Positions 1 to 9,632 of a stretch of DNA of 64,000 nucleotides are shown here, piece by piece. The position numbers and the translations under genes were made by a program. Position 1 is the first letter of the stretch. Every line of letters begins with the position of its first letter. Under the pieces are notes generated by a model, which was given only the letters and a program-made list of their open reading frames with translations, did not search any database and was not told where the DNA came from. Origin of the DNA: Ilumatobacteraceae bacterium (lineage in GTDB: Bacteria; Actinomycetota; Acidimicrobiia; Acidimicrobiales; Ilumatobacteraceae); contig JALHOG010000011.1 in assembly GCA_022843125.1 (NCBI GenBank), positions 6,869-70,868 of the forward strand, given 5' to 3'.

Positions 1-98
1 GTGGCGTGTTCCCCCCGGGTGGGGGGGGCGACGACGCACACGGCCAGGGTTACGGCGAGGATCGAGTGGAGGCATCGTGGATTCGTCATCGTCATCAT
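1..98 (-). CDS. Possible secreted protein, N-terminal fragment cut by the window edge
   Basis: On the minus strand an ATG at 98 (alternatives at 95 and 89) opens a frame that runs off the left edge. Its 32 visible residues look like a signal peptide: a short polar start, a hydrophobic stretch (SILAVTLAVCVVA) and then a polar PPTRGEH segment. No Shine-Dalgarno is visible. The plus-strand frame over the same bases has no such character. A run of eight G lies inside the fragment at about 23-30 and is a possible sequencing weak point. The function cannot be judged from this much sequence. Confidence 0.35.
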   Translation of the reverse strand, partial: MMTMTNPRCLHSILAVTLAVCVVAPPTRGEHA

Positions 99-153
99 TG
101 GACGCGCCGACGGTGCCCGCAGTTCGAATTTCCCGACGGATCCGGATCGTGGC

Positions 154-178
154 TCAGCCGGGCCAGATCACGCTGCCG
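154..178. repeat. 25-bp direct repeat, copy 1
   Basis: This 25-bp stretch is identical to 1389-1413, which is the 3' end of the downstream ABC substrate-binding protein gene (its last residues plus stop). The two copies flank the lipoprotein gene at 286-1320. In this copy the minus-strand frame again reads VDAGSVIWPG-stop, like the end of the SBP. It looks like a leftover gene end from a duplication or recombination. Confidence 0.7.
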
Positions 179-285
179 GCATCGACGCGCTCGTGCGGCA
201 GTTGAAGAGCGACGTCGAGAACGCCCGCGAGCTGCTCGGCGCGTGACCGGCAGCTCGGCTGCTCCCGGGCATCCGACGACCGGTG

Positions 286-1320
286 TCAGGCGATCGCCAC
301 CGGCACTGAACCTGCGACGAGCGGATCGCCCTCCATCGAGGAGAGCCGGTACTGGAGCGTGTACTCCCCGGGCGGGAGGCGGTAGCCGAGCGTCGGGTCG
401 CAACTGGCGATGGTGCTCCCGAACCCGATCGTCGCCGTCTCGCCCGCTGCGATGTCGACCGGGAAGTATGCGGCGGCCAGCTCCTCGGTCAGGACCGCCG
501 ACACCCGTCGCCCTGTTGCGTCGAGCAGCACGGCCGCCGGCCCGGTTTGGCTGTCGTAGGTCAGCGCCGCGCCCGTCATGTTCGTCACCTGCGCTTCGAT
601 CCGGACACGGCCCATGGCGTCGGCGACCAGCGGTGCAGTCGGCGCATCGACGTCGACCGTGACGTCGGAACGGCCCACTGCATCGATGGCCGCCGGGCAC
701 TCTGCCGCCTCGGTCGGCACCGGATAGGAGTACCGACCGAGGCGGATCACGATCCGATCGCCGAATCGTTCCGAGAGGTCGGCCGCAGCATCGAGGGCTG
801 TCGGCGACAGCTCGACCGAAACCGGCCCGCCGAACGGACGAGGTCCGATCGCGAACAACTGCCCCGCGTACGCGGCGTCGATGCCGTCGATGATCACCTC
901 TGCCTCGCTCGCAGCGAGCTCGGCCTGACACACGATCAACTCGTCGGGATGCGGCACGCGCGCGGCGAGCGCCGTGCGATGGGCATCGACGTGCCCGGTG
1001 AACGCGACGACTACCGACGCGTCCGCGTCGGCGTGCCACGTCAGACCGTGGCCGCCGAACGTGTCGGGATGCTCCTCGCCGTAGGCGAGTGCAGCGCTGA
1101 GCGTGGCATCGAGCCGCGACTGCTCGGTGAAGGTCGCCTCGATCACCCGATGACCGGTCGGGATCTCCGGGCACGGCGCCTCGGCGACCGGCTGAGGCTC
1201 CGTCGTCGGCGCGACGGCGGGCCCGGCGGGCGTCACGTTCGACGCTGGCGGCGTGGACCCGATCGGCGAACCACAGGCAGCTCCGATCAACATCATCGAC
1301 AGTGCAACGAGTCGGTGCAT
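286..1320 (-). CDS. Putative lipoprotein, unknown function
   Basis: A 344-residue protein with an export signal at residues 1-16 ending in IGAAC, an imperfect lipobox with candidate lipid-bearing Cys16, followed by a Pro/Thr-rich linker to about residue 48. The N-terminal half is mixed alpha/beta. The C-terminal 110 residues (from about 235) look like an Ig-type beta-sandwich, with an 'AQVTNMTG' strand start, 'DIAAGETATI' and a terminal 'LPPGEYTLQYRL' of the kind seen in BsuPI-like extracellular domains. Several further cysteines could form disulfides. It lies 68 bp beyond the ABC importer SBP gene on the same strand and could share its transcript. I do not recognise the family. Confidence 0.75.
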   Translation of the reverse strand: MHRLVALSMMLIGAACGSPIGSTPPASNVTPAGPAVAPTTEPQPVAEAPCPEIPTGHRVIEATFTEQSRLDATLSAALAYGEEHPDTFGGHGLTWHADADASVVVAFTGHVDAHRTALAARVPHPDELIVCQAELAASEAEVIIDGIDAAYAGQLFAIGPRPFGGPVSVELSPTALDAAADLSERFGDRIVIRLGRYSYPVPTEAAECPAAIDAVGRSDVTVDVDAPTAPLVADAMGRVRIEAQVTNMTGAALTYDSQTGPAAVLLDATGRRVSAVLTEELAAAYFPVDIAAGETATIGFGSTIASCDPTLGYRLPPGEYTLQYRLSSMEGDPLVAGSVPVAIA

Positions 1321-1388
1321 GGTCGACTTGGACGTTCAGCGCTGCGCGGCGGTTCCCGATCGAGCCGAGTCGCCGACACGGACCGGCG

Positions 1389-1413
1389 TCAGCCGGGCCA
1401 GATCACGCTGCCG
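1389..1413. repeat. 25-bp direct repeat, copy 2
   Basis: The last codons and stop of the SBP gene (GSVIWPG-stop on the minus strand). It is identical over 25 bp to 154-178 on the other side of the lipoprotein gene. Confidence 0.7.
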
Positions 1414-2510
1414 TCGTCGGCGTACAGGCCGGCGACGAGATCGGGGTCGAACCGGCCCTCGACCGGGGGAGCGCCGGCGTCGCCGTAGACGCCCACCTCG
1501 TCGTAGGCGGCGATCTGCGCCTCCAACTCCTCGGCGATCGGCACGCCCACCTCGGAGTCGGCGGGCGTCAGCGTCGCGATCGCCTCGGCGTCGGTGCTCC
1601 ACCTGAACAGCTCCCCCTCGGGCGACAGGAAGCTCGGGTTGCCGTTGCCGTTGATCCGCTCGACCGCGATCGCCGCAGCGGCGTCGGGGTCCGAGATCGC
1701 GTCGGCGAGGCCGCGCATCGCGGCGCGCATGAAGTCCTCGGCGGCCGTCGGGTGGGTGTCGAGGAACGTCCGGTTCGTGTAGATCAGGCCGAACGAACCG
1801 GGGATGCCGAACGACGCCGGGTCGTACAGGTCGAACTCGATTCCGGCCCGATCGAGCCCCCCCGGCTCGTTGCTGCGCCAACCCGGGATCGCCACCACGT
1901 CGGGGAGCGCCCAGTGCGCGGTGGGGTCGAAACCTTCGAGCAGCACGGTCTGGTAGTCCTCGCCCTCGACGAGGCCGGCCTCCTGCTGGAGCATCACCGC
2001 GATGGCGGGCGGGAGTGCGCCCTTGACGCCGATCGTCGCGCCGGCCAGGTCGGCCAGCGATGCCGCCTGATCGGGCTTCACCATCAGGACGTCGATCGCG
2101 GCGTGCCCGTCGACCGACAGCGCGACGAGATCGGCCTCGTTCGCCTGCGCGAACGTGGCGACCTCGCTGAAGTTGCCGGCCGAGGCGAACTGGACCTGGT
2201 TGGACGCCACCAGCGGGTAGTTGGCCGTGGAGAAGCTCGGCGTGATCTCGACGTCGAGGCACAGCTCGTCGAAGTAGCCGCGCTCGTCGGCGACGATCAC
2301 CTCGAGGATCGACGCCGCCGCCGCGAAGTCGAAGCCGGTGTTGTACTTGATGGTCCCGGCGGCGCGGTTGGCTTCGCACCGCTCCTCGGGGAAGGCTTCG
2401 CCGGCCTCGACGGCGGGAACATCAGAGGCCCCGCCGTCGGAGTCGTCACCGCACGCGGCGGCGATCAGGACGAGCGGGAGCAGGGGGACGATGAGGGCGC
2501 GCTGGCGCAT
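1389..2510 (-). CDS. ABC transporter substrate-binding lipoprotein, NMT1/THI5-like
   Basis: A 373-residue solute-binding protein. Residues 1-20 form a lipoprotein signal (LIAAAC, Cys20), followed by an acidic linker (GDDSDGG). The body has the NMT1/SsuA/ThiY fold: 'KYNTGFDFAAAASILEVIVADERGYFDE' region near residue 50 and 'FASAGNFSEVATFAQ' near 105. The family binds thiamine-pyrimidine precursors, alkanesulfonates, nitrate or taurine; the ligand cannot be assigned here. A good Shine-Dalgarno (GGAGGA) precedes the ATG. It is the third gene of an ATPase-permease-SBP set on the minus strand, with a 116-bp gap after the permease that could hold an extra promoter or processing site. Confidence 0.9.
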   Translation of the reverse strand: MRQRALIVPLLPLVLIAAACGDDSDGGASDVPAVEAGEAFPEERCEANRAAGTIKYNTGFDFAAAASILEVIVADERGYFDELCLDVEITPSFSTANYPLVASNQVQFASAGNFSEVATFAQANEADLVALSVDGHAAIDVLMVKPDQAASLADLAGATIGVKGALPPAIAVMLQQEAGLVEGEDYQTVLLEGFDPTAHWALPDVVAIPGWRSNEPGGLDRAGIEFDLYDPASFGIPGSFGLIYTNRTFLDTHPTAAEDFMRAAMRGLADAISDPDAAAAIAVERINGNGNPSFLSPEGELFRWSTDAEAIATLTPADSEVGVPIAEELEAQIAAYDEVGVYGDAGAPPVEGRFDPDLVAGLYADDGSVIWPG

Positions 2511-2626
2511 GGTTCCTCCGGAACGGATCGGAATGGGTGGGATTCAGCCAGCGCACGACAGGCCACCGGTCATGAGCAAGAGGGCGACCGGAGGGCCCGA
2601 CTCGTCGTGCGGCAGGGAGCGTAGCG

Positions 2627-3411
2627 TCAGGAAGTCGCTGCGCGTTGGCTCGAATGCCACCGCAGGACGCGCCGTTCGAGCAGGTTGACCCCGACGAGGA
2701 ACAGCACCCCGAGGATCGCCGCGCACACGATCGACCCCCACACGATCGGGTAGCCGCCACCCTGGTTCTGGGTGCCGCGGCGGCCCACCTCGCCCAACCC
2801 GACGCCGGAAGCCACCGATCCGCCCTCGGAGAAGTACGCCGCCGCGAGGCCGAGCCCGGTCCCGAACCGGAGCGCCGTGAACAGCGACGGCAGTGCCGAC
2901 GGCAGGCGCAGGCGCCAGAACACCTCGCGGCGGCCGGCGTCGACCGAGGCGAGCAGCTCGCGGGCAGCGACGTCGGCCGAACGCATCCCCTGCACCGCCG
3001 CGAACACCATCGGCGGGAATGTGACGAACGAGACCATGAACAGGATCGTCGGCGTCCCGGCACCCAACCAATTGACGACCGACGTGATGTAGGCGACCCA
3101 CGGGGTGACCATCACGAGCACGAGCACCGGCTGGACCGCCCACTCGACCGGCCGGGCGGCGGCCAGCACCGCGCCGACCACGACGCCGAGTGCGAGCGCC
3201 ACCCCGACGCCGACCATCGTGTGCCAGGCGGTGAGCCACGTCTGCCCGAGCCAGAAGCGGGGGTTGTCGGCCAGCTCGCCGGCGATGCGCGACGGCTCGA
3301 TGGTGATGAACGGCTTGACGTCGGCGAGCCGCACCCAGAGCTCCCACGTCAGCGTGAAGAGCACGAGGCCGATCACCGCCCACGCAGCGGGTCGTTGGCG
3401 CACGGTCCGGC

Positions 3412-3415
<4 letters not shown>
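2627..3415 (-). CDS. ABC transporter permease, SsuC/TauC type
   Basis: A 262-residue inner-membrane permease of the BPD_transp_1 family with about six hydrophobic segments. The ATPase-docking EAA loop is visible as 'ARELLASVDAGRREVFW' with 'RLPSALP' after it. The start is a GTG at 3415 overlapping the TGA of the upstream ATPase (GTGA), which indicates translational coupling; the open frame extends further upstream only as a shadow of the ATPase gene. It forms the channel for the solute delivered by the NMT1-like lipoprotein encoded downstream. Confidence 0.9.
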
Positions 3416-4188
<773 letters not shown>

Positions 4189-4211
4189 GCGGCCGGAGCG
4201 TATCGGTTGTG

Positions 4212-4241
4212 TTGTGATGTCACCCTGGCCCGCCGTAGCCT
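4212..4241 (+). promoter_or_regulatory. rpsO promoter, divergent with the ABC operon promoter
   Basis: TTGTGA (4212-4217), an 18-nt spacer and TAGCCT (4236-4241) form a SigA-type promoter reading into rpsO, giving a leader of about 90 nt. The minus-strand -10 TACGCT of the ABC operon (4202-4197) sits just upstream, so the two divergent promoters share about 45 bp. Confidence 0.65.
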
Positions 4242-4340
4242 TGCCAGGTCCGTTCGGGCTGGTCATCCGGCTCGGGCGTGATGCGAACGGTCGTCGTCCC
4301 GGCTGCCGGCGCGACCTCCGTCATTCAGGAAGGCATCATC

Positions 4341-4604
4341 ATGGCGCTCCAGGCCAAGTCCGACATCGTTGCGAAGTTCGGTTCGACGACCACCGACACG
4401 GGTTCGCCCGAGGTCCAGGTGGCACTGCTCACCGATCGCATCCAGCACCTCACCGAGCATCTCAAGAAGCACCCGAAGGACCACCACAGCCGGCGCGGCC
4501 TGCTGATGCTCGTCGGTCGTCGCCGTCGCATGCTCGACTACATCAACGCCCTCGACGTCGAGCGCTACCGCAAGCTGATCGCCGAGCTCGGCCTCCGCCG
4601 CTGA
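4341..4604 (+). CDS. rpsO: 30S ribosomal protein S15
   Basis: An 87-residue S15, slightly shorter than the usual 89. The family's core '[15 protein letters not shown]', '[16 protein letters not shown]' and 'RRRMLDYI' is intact. S15 binds the central domain of 16S rRNA early in small-subunit assembly. The ATG at 4341 is set by a strong AGGAAGG Shine-Dalgarno at 4327-4333. It is followed by pnp, the classical rpsO-pnp order, here with a 382-bp spacer carrying its own promoter element and a structured leader. The leader of about 90 nt upstream of rpsO could carry S15 autoregulation, known in other bacteria, but no specific structure was identified. Confidence 0.97.
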   Translation: MALQAKSDIVAKFGSTTTDTGSPEVQVALLTDRIQHLTEHLKKHPKDHHSRRGLLMLVGRRRRMLDYINALDVERYRKLIAELGLRR

Positions 4605-4787
4605 CCGGGCGGTCCGTTTCGCCGATCGCGGCGTTGCGGAACTCGTCGTTGGCAGGAGCCAACTTCCTCGTCCCGCGCCTTGCGCTCGACGAAACGGCCT
4701 CGCCCGGACACGGGCAACGTCGCCTCCTCGCGCCGTGCGCTCGACGGGCTGGATGGTGGGTTCCGCACGTTCGGTTGCTGCGTGAGG

Positions 4788-4986
4788 TAGCATGACCACT
4801 CGGTGCGCGGAAGGTCCGCGTACTGCACAACACCGAGCGACAACGGTGTTGGTTGCCGGTTGCCGATCCCGTTCCGTGCCTCGAGATTCGAGAGGTATGT
4901 CGTAGCGGGGTTGCCAACTGGGAACCGACCCGGTCGCTCCAGAGCGGCGGCGATACTGAAACGTCGTCGTCGGAAAGGAGCCATTC
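4788..4986 (+). promoter_or_regulatory. pnp promoter -10 and structured 5' leader
   Basis: The 382-bp rpsO-pnp gap has no convincing gene. A -10 hexamer TAGCAT at 4788-4793 without a good -35 predicts a leader of about 185 nt. In it CTCGGTG (4799-4805) can pair with CACCGAG (4831-4837), enclosing a CGCGGA-AGG-TCCGCG hairpin (4806-4820). Alternatively AACACCG (4829-4835) can pair with CGGTGTT (4844-4850). The two pairings share bases and exclude each other. The leader ends in the strong Shine-Dalgarno AAAGGAG (4974-4980) before pnp. PNPase autoregulates through its own leader in E. coli, so a similar control is plausible here. Confidence 0.5.
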
Positions 4987-7455
4987 GTGGCTGATCCCAT
5001 TCGCGTCTCCGGTCCTGTTTCGGGTACCGAGAAGACGTTGACCTTCGAGACGGGCAAGTTTGCCCCGCAGAGCCAGGGGGCCGTCGTGGCCTCCATCGGC
5101 GGTACGAAGGTCCTCACCACCGCCAACGCGGCCAAGGATGTCCGTCCCGGCATCGACTTCTTCCCGTTGACGGTCGACGTCGAGGAGCGCGCCTACGCGG
5201 CAGGCAAGATCCCGGGTTCGTTCTTCCGTCGTGAGGGCCGTCCCACCGAGGAAGCCATCCTCACCTGCCGTCTCACCGACCGCCCGCTGCGCCCGTCGTT
5301 CCCCGACGGTTTCCGCAACGAGGTCCAGGTGGTGACCACCGTGCTCGGCGCCGACCAGCACAACCCGCACGACGTGCTCTCGATCAACGCCGCCTCGGCC
5401 GCGCTCATGATCTCGGGCATCCCCTTCGACGGCCCGATCGGCGCCGTCCGCATGGCCTACTCGACCGACGGTGAGTGGATCGCCCACCCGACGTACGAAG
5501 AGGGTGACGCCGGCACGTTCGAGCTGGTCGTCGCCGGGCGCGAGCTCGACAACGGCGACGTCGCCGTGATGATGGTCGAGGCCGGTGGCACCGAGAAGAG
5601 CTTCTACTACTACGAGGACGGCGCGCCGAAGGTCGACGAGGCCGTGCTCGCGAACGGGCTCGAGGCCTGCAAGGTCTGGATCAAGGAGTCGATCGCGCTC
5701 CAGCGCCAGCTCGTCGCCAGCGTCATCGCGACGTCCGGTCCGATCACGCAGCTGTCGTTCACGCCGGTCCTCGACTACACGCCCGAGGTCTTCGCCGCCG
5801 TCGAGGGCATCGTCACCGACGACATCAACGAGGCGATCAAGATCGCCGGCAAGAACGTGCGCAACCAGGCCACCGAGGCCGCAGCCGCCAAGGCCGTCGA
5901 GGCGTTGTGCGGTGAGGGTGCCGAGTTCGCCGGGCAGGAGAAGGCCGTCAAGGAGGCCGTCCGCTCGCTCACCAAGAAGCTCGTCCGCAAGCGGATCGTC
6001 AACGAGGGCATGCGCATCGACGGCCGCGGTCTGGCCGACCTGCGTCCGGTCTCGGCCGAGGTCGGCGTGCTCCCCACGGCGCACGGCTCGGGCCTGTTCC
6101 AGCGTGGCGAGACCCAGGTCATGAACGTGTGCACCCTCGCGATGCCGCGCATGAACCAGATGATCGACTCGCTGTCGCCGGTCAACGAGAAGCGCTACCT
6201 GCACCACTACAACATGCCGCCGTGGGCCAACGGCGAGACGGGTCGCGTCGGTTCGCCGAAGCGCCGCGAGATCGGCCACGGCGCGCTCGCCGCCCGTGCG
6301 GTCCTCCCCGTGGTCCCCAGCCAGGAGGACTTCGCCTACACGCTGCGTCTCGTCAGCGAGGTCATGGCGTCGAACGGCTCGACCTCGATGGGGTCGGTGT
6401 GCTCGTCGTCGCTGTCGCTGATGGACGCCGGTGTGCCCATCCGTGCGTCGGTCGCCGGCATCGCCATGGGTCTCGTGAAGCAGGACGACCAGTACGTCAC
6501 GCTCACCGACATCCTCGGTGCCGAAGACGCGTTCGGTGACATGGACTTCAAGGTCGCCGGCACCGCCGATGCGATCACCGCCCTCCAGCTCGACACCAAG
6601 ATCGACGGCATCCCCGCCGACGTGCTCACCGCTGCGCTCGCTCAGGCCAAGGTCGCCCGCCTCCAGATCCTCGAGGTCATGGACGCAGCGATCGCGGCGC
6701 CTCGCGACACCGTCGCAGAGACCGCCCCCAAGATCACGACGATCTTCATTCCGATGGACAAGATCGGCGAGGTCATCGGCCCCAAGGGCAAGGTCATCAA
6801 CACGATCCAGCAGGAGACCGGCGCCGACATCAGCGTCGACGACGACGGCGCTCAGGGCATCGTCACGATCGGTGCGGTCGAGGGCTGGAGGATGGAGGAG
6901 GCTCGCGCAGCGATCCTCGCGATCGTCGATCCACCCAAGGCCGAGATCGGCAAGACCTACATGGGTCGGGTCGTCAACATCACCAAGTTCGGTGCGTTCA
7001 TCAACATCCTCCCGGGCCGTGACGGTCTGGTGCACATCTCCAAGCTCGGCCGCGGCAAGCGGATCAACGCTGTCGAAGACGTCCTGGCGCTCGGCGACGA
7101 GATCGAGGTCGTCGTCGAGGAGATCGACGATCGCGGCAAGGTGAGCCTCGTGCCCGCCGGCGATCTGCCCGACGCTCCCGCCGGTGACGGCGCGGCAGCT
7201 GCGCCCAGCGGCGGCGGCAACGGCAACGGCAGTGGTCGCGCGCCGCGCAGCGATGTCGACACGGTGTCGTTCGAGGCGGCGTTCGACGCCCAACTCGCCG
7301 GCGAGCTCGGCGATCTCGGCCCCGCCAGCGAGCGTCCTCGTGAGGACGACGACCGTGGTGGCCGTGGTGGCGATCGTGGCCGTGGCGGCGATCGTGGCCG
7401 TGGCGGCGACCGCGGCGGCGACCGCGGGCGTAGCGGCGGCCGTCGCCACCGCTGA
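4987..7455 (+). CDS. pnp: Polyribonucleotide nucleotidyltransferase (PNPase)
   Basis: An 822-residue PNPase: two RNase PH domains (about 10-140 and 325-555), a KH domain (about 585-645, IGEVIGPKGKVIN) and an S1 domain (about 654-725, GAFINILPGRDGLVHIS). It degrades RNA 3' to 5' by phosphorolysis and can add tails, acting as a trimer. The second PH domain holds the active-site region 'GSVCSSSLSLMDAG'. The tail after residue 730 is an Arg/Gly/Asp-rich low-complexity segment with repeated GGDRGR units, typical of actinobacterial PNPases and likely RNA-binding. The GTG start at 4987 follows a strong Shine-Dalgarno. Confidence 0.97.
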   Translation: MADPIRVSGPVSGTEKTLTFETGKFAPQSQGAVVASIGGTKVLTTANAAKDVRPGIDFFPLTVDVEERAYAAGKIPGSFFRREGRPTEEAILTCRLTDRPLRPSFPDGFRNEVQVVTTVLGADQHNPHDVLSINAASAALMISGIPFDGPIGAVRMAYSTDGEWIAHPTYEEGDAGTFELVVAGRELDNGDVAVMMVEAGGTEKSFYYYEDGAPKVDEAVLANGLEACKVWIKESIALQRQLVASVIATSGPITQLSFTPVLDYTPEVFAAVEGIVTDDINEAIKIAGKNVRNQATEAAAAKAVEALCGEGAEFAGQEKAVKEAVRSLTKKLVRKRIVNEGMRIDGRGLADLRPVSAEVGVLPTAHGSGLFQRGETQVMNVCTLAMPRMNQMIDSLSPVNEKRYLHHYNMPPWANGETGRVGSPKRREIGHGALAARAVLPVVPSQEDFAYTLRLVSEVMASNGSTSMGSVCSSSLSLMDAGVPIRASVAGIAMGLVKQDDQYVTLTDILGAEDAFGDMDFKVAGTADAITALQLDTKIDGIPADVLTAALAQAKVARLQILEVMDAAIAAPRDTVAETAPKITTIFIPMDKIGEVIGPKGKVINTIQQETGADISVDDDGAQGIVTIGAVEGWRMEEARAAILAIVDPPKAEIGKTYMGRVVNITKFGAFINILPGRDGLVHISKLGRGKRINAVEDVLALGDEIEVVVEEIDDRGKVSLVPAGDLPDAPAGDGAAAAPSGGGNGNGSGRAPRSDVDTVSFEAAFDAQLAGELGDLGPASERPREDDDRGGRGGDRGRGGDRGRGGDRGGDRGRSGGRRHR
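7345..7450 (+). repeat. Repetitive Arg/Gly-rich 3' end of pnp
   Basis: In-frame near-repeats of about 15-18 bp (cgtggcggcgatcgtggc-like) encode tandem GGDRGR/GGDRG units in the PNPase tail. Such tracts vary in copy number between strains and can collapse in assemblies. Confidence 0.7.
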
Positions 7456-7474
7456 ACCCGTTCTCGGGAACCTG

Positions 7475-7511
7475 CTGTCAGGGAGCGGCCCAACGGGTCG
7501 CTCCCTGACAG
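7475..7511 (+). terminator. Hairpin terminator after pnp
   Basis: A perfect 13-bp stem (CTGTCAGGGAGCG at 7475-7487 with its complement at 7499-7511) closes an 11-nt loop that contains a further CCC/GGG pair. No T-run follows, as is common for actinobacterial terminators. It sits between pnp and the M16 peptidase gene. Confidence 0.7.
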
Positions 7512-7523
7512 GATTCCGTGCAC

Positions 7524-8783
7524 ATGGCTGAGATCGTCCACCGGCTCCCCAACGGCTTGACCGTCGCGATCGAACCGATGGACTCGACGCGAGCCGTATC
7601 GGTGGGCGTCTGGATCGGGGTCGGGGCACGCGACGAGCCTGCACACGTGGCCGGCGTCAGCCACTTCCTCGAGCACCTGCTGTTCAAGGGCACGCCGACC
7701 AGGACGGCGATCGACATCTCGCAGTCGGTCGACCGGGTGGGCGGCGACATCAACGCCTACACGGCCAAGGAGTACACGGCGTACTACTGCCGCGTGCCCG
7801 CTCGGCACGCCGCGCTCGGCATCGACCTGCTCGGTGACGTGCTCACCGACCCGGCGTTGCGCGACGACGATGTCGACAGCGAACGCCAGGTGATCCTCGA
7901 CGAGCTCGCGATGGACGACGACAGCCCGGAGGACGTCGTCCACCGGGTCTTCGCCGAGCAGGTCTTCGGCGGGCACCCGCTCGGTCGGGAGACCGCCGGA
8001 GAACGCGATTCGGTTCGGTCGATCACGGTCGACGACGTTCGCGAGTTCTTCGCCGCCCACTATCGCACCGGCAACACGGTGGTCGCCGTTGCCGGCGCCG
8101 TCGACGTCGATGAGGTGGTCGAGCGCGTGGCGCACGCGTTCGAACGCATGCCGGCGGGTGACAGCAAGACCGAGCGCGACGCCCCGGACGAGACGGGCTC
8201 CTCGGTCGAGGTCGACGACGACACCGAACAGGTCCACCTCGTGCTCGGCGGTCGTTCGATCTCGCGCACCGACGCGGATCGGGAAGCGCTCGACGTCGTC
8301 AACCACGTCCTCGGCGGCGGACTGTCGAGTCGGCTCTTCGACGAGATCCGCGAGCGGCGTGGGCTCGCCTACTCCGTCTTCTCGTCATCGGCCGCCTACG
8401 TCGACACCGGGATGTGGTCGGTCTATGCCGGCACCCTGCCCGAGCATGCCGCCGAGGTGAGGCGGCTGGTCGGGGTCGAGATCGAGCGGCTGGTCGCCGA
8501 CGGCATCACGGCCGACGAGCTCGACATCGCGCAGGGCTACCTCACCGGTTCGTACGAGATGGGCCTGGAGGATTCCGGCGCCCGCATGTCGCGCCTCGGT
8601 GGGCAGCTCACCGTGCTCGGTGCGTTGCGCCCGATCGAGGAGCAGATCGAGCGGTGGCAGGCCGTCACGCTCGACGACGCACGACGCGTCATCGCACGGG
8701 TGTACGCGGCGCCGTCGCTCGCCGTCACGCTCGGCCCGCGTTCCGCCCGGCAGCGGGGCGCGCGAGTACGTTCGCAGGCATGA
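7524..8783 (+). CDS. M16 family zinc metallopeptidase (processing-peptidase-like)
   Basis: A protein of about 419 residues of the pitrilysin/mitochondrial processing peptidase family. The inverted zinc motif HFLEH is at residues 47-51, with the downstream acidic cluster 'SERQVILDELAMDDD' supplying the third ligand region. The second, inactive-type M16 domain carries 'RRGLAYSVFSS' near residue 280. Such single-chain enzymes, often encoded beside pnp, cleave short peptides or signal fragments. The ATG at 7524 is preferred; an in-frame GTG at 7518 lies very close to the terminator hairpin. It overlaps dapB by four bases at its end. Confidence 0.92.
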   Translation: MAEIVHRLPNGLTVAIEPMDSTRAVSVGVWIGVGARDEPAHVAGVSHFLEHLLFKGTPTRTAIDISQSVDRVGGDINAYTAKEYTAYYCRVPARHAALGIDLLGDVLTDPALRDDDVDSERQVILDELAMDDDSPEDVVHRVFAEQVFGGHPLGRETAGERDSVRSITVDDVREFFAAHYRTGNTVVAVAGAVDVDEVVERVAHAFERMPAGDSKTERDAPDETGSSVEVDDDTEQVHLVLGGRSISRTDADREALDVVNHVLGGGLSSRLFDEIRERRGLAYSVFSSSAAYVDTGMWSVYAGTLPEHAAEVRRLVGVEIERLVADGITADELDIAQGYLTGSYEMGLEDSGARMSRLGGQLTVLGALRPIEEQIERWQAVTLDDARRVIARVYAAPSLAVTLGPRSARQRGARVRSQA

Positions 8784-9589
8784 CCTCCGACGCAACCCGC
8801 ACCGACCCACCCACGCCCATCAGGGTCGGGGTGTGCGGTGCCGGCGGCCGCATGGGCACGGCGATCTGTGCGGCCGTCACGGTCGATCCGGCGCTCGAGC
8901 TCGTCGCCGCAGTCGGCCGGACATCCGCCGGCGAGACACGATCCGGTGTGATCATCAGCGCCGACCTCAAGGCGTTCGCCGATGCGCGCTGCGACGTGGT
9001 GGTCGACGTCACCGTCGCCGACGTGTCGCGAACTCTCGTGCCGTGGTTGGCGATGCACGGCATCCACGCCGTCGTCGGCACGAGCGGCATCGGCGACAGC
9101 GACCTCGACTCGTTCCGGGCGGCGTTCGGCGACGGCCCGGCGCACTGCGTGGTGGCCCCCAACTTCGCGATCTCCGCGGTGCTGGCGATGCGGTTCGCCG
9201 AGATCGCCGCTCGCTACTTCGACACGGCGGAGATCATCGAGCTCCACCACGACCGCAAGATCGATGCGCCCTCCGGGATGGCCACCTCGACCGCACGGCG
9301 CATGGCCGCGGCACGCGGCGACGTGCCCTGGGCTCCCGACCCCACTCAGCACGAGACGGCGACCGGTGCTCGCGGCGGCGTGGTCGACGGTATCCACGTC
9401 CACTCGGTCCGGATGCGCGGGATGATGGCCCACCAGGAGGTGGTCCTCGGAGCGCTCGGACAGACGCTCACGATCCGCCAGGACAGCCTCGACCGCGACA
9501 GCTTCATGCCCGGCGTGCTGCTCGCCTGCAAGCACGTCCACGAGCATCCCGGCCTCGTGGTCGGTCTCGACCGGTACCTCGGCCTCTGA
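8780..9589 (+). CDS. dapB: 4-hydroxy-tetrahydrodipicolinate reductase
   Basis: A 269-residue DapB, the NAD(P)H-dependent second step of diaminopimelate/lysine synthesis. The nucleotide-binding GVCGAGGRMG is near residues 16-25, and the family signature 'ELHHDRKIDAPSGMA' (catalytic His pair, substrate-binding Lys) lies about residues 155-170. The ATG at 8780 overlaps the M16 stop and is preceded at 7 nt by TACGTT (8767-8772), so it may also have its own leaderless transcript. dapA is 10 kb downstream on the same strand. Confidence 0.96.
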   Translation: MTSDATRTDPPTPIRVGVCGAGGRMGTAICAAVTVDPALELVAAVGRTSAGETRSGVIISADLKAFADARCDVVVDVTVADVSRTLVPWLAMHGIHAVVGTSGIGDSDLDSFRAAFGDGPAHCVVAPNFAISAVLAMRFAEIAARYFDTAEIIELHHDRKIDAPSGMATSTARRMAAARGDVPWAPDPTQHETATGARGGVVDGIHVHSVRMRGMMAHQEVVLGALGQTLTIRQDSLDRDSFMPGVLLACKHVHEHPGLVVGLDRYLGL

Positions 9590-9632
9590 CGTTCTCGCGT
9601 ATCCGAACGGCGCCGGCCGGCTCTGTGGTGCC

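Noticed and set aside
1-246. 81-residue plus-strand frame ending in DALVRQLKSDVENARELLGA
   Set aside because: The last 20 residues look helical, but the rest is unordered and a signal-peptide-like start lies on the opposite strand. Not enough to call a gene.
4565-4984. 139-residue minus-strand frame in the rpsO-pnp gap
   Set aside because: Arg/Pro-rich without motif; the region is better explained as the structured pnp leader.
4543-7644. 1033-residue open frame antisense to pnp
   Set aside because: It is the mirror of a well-conserved pnp gene; in GC-rich DNA the codon bias of the real gene suppresses stops on the other strand. The translation is low-complexity and matches no family.
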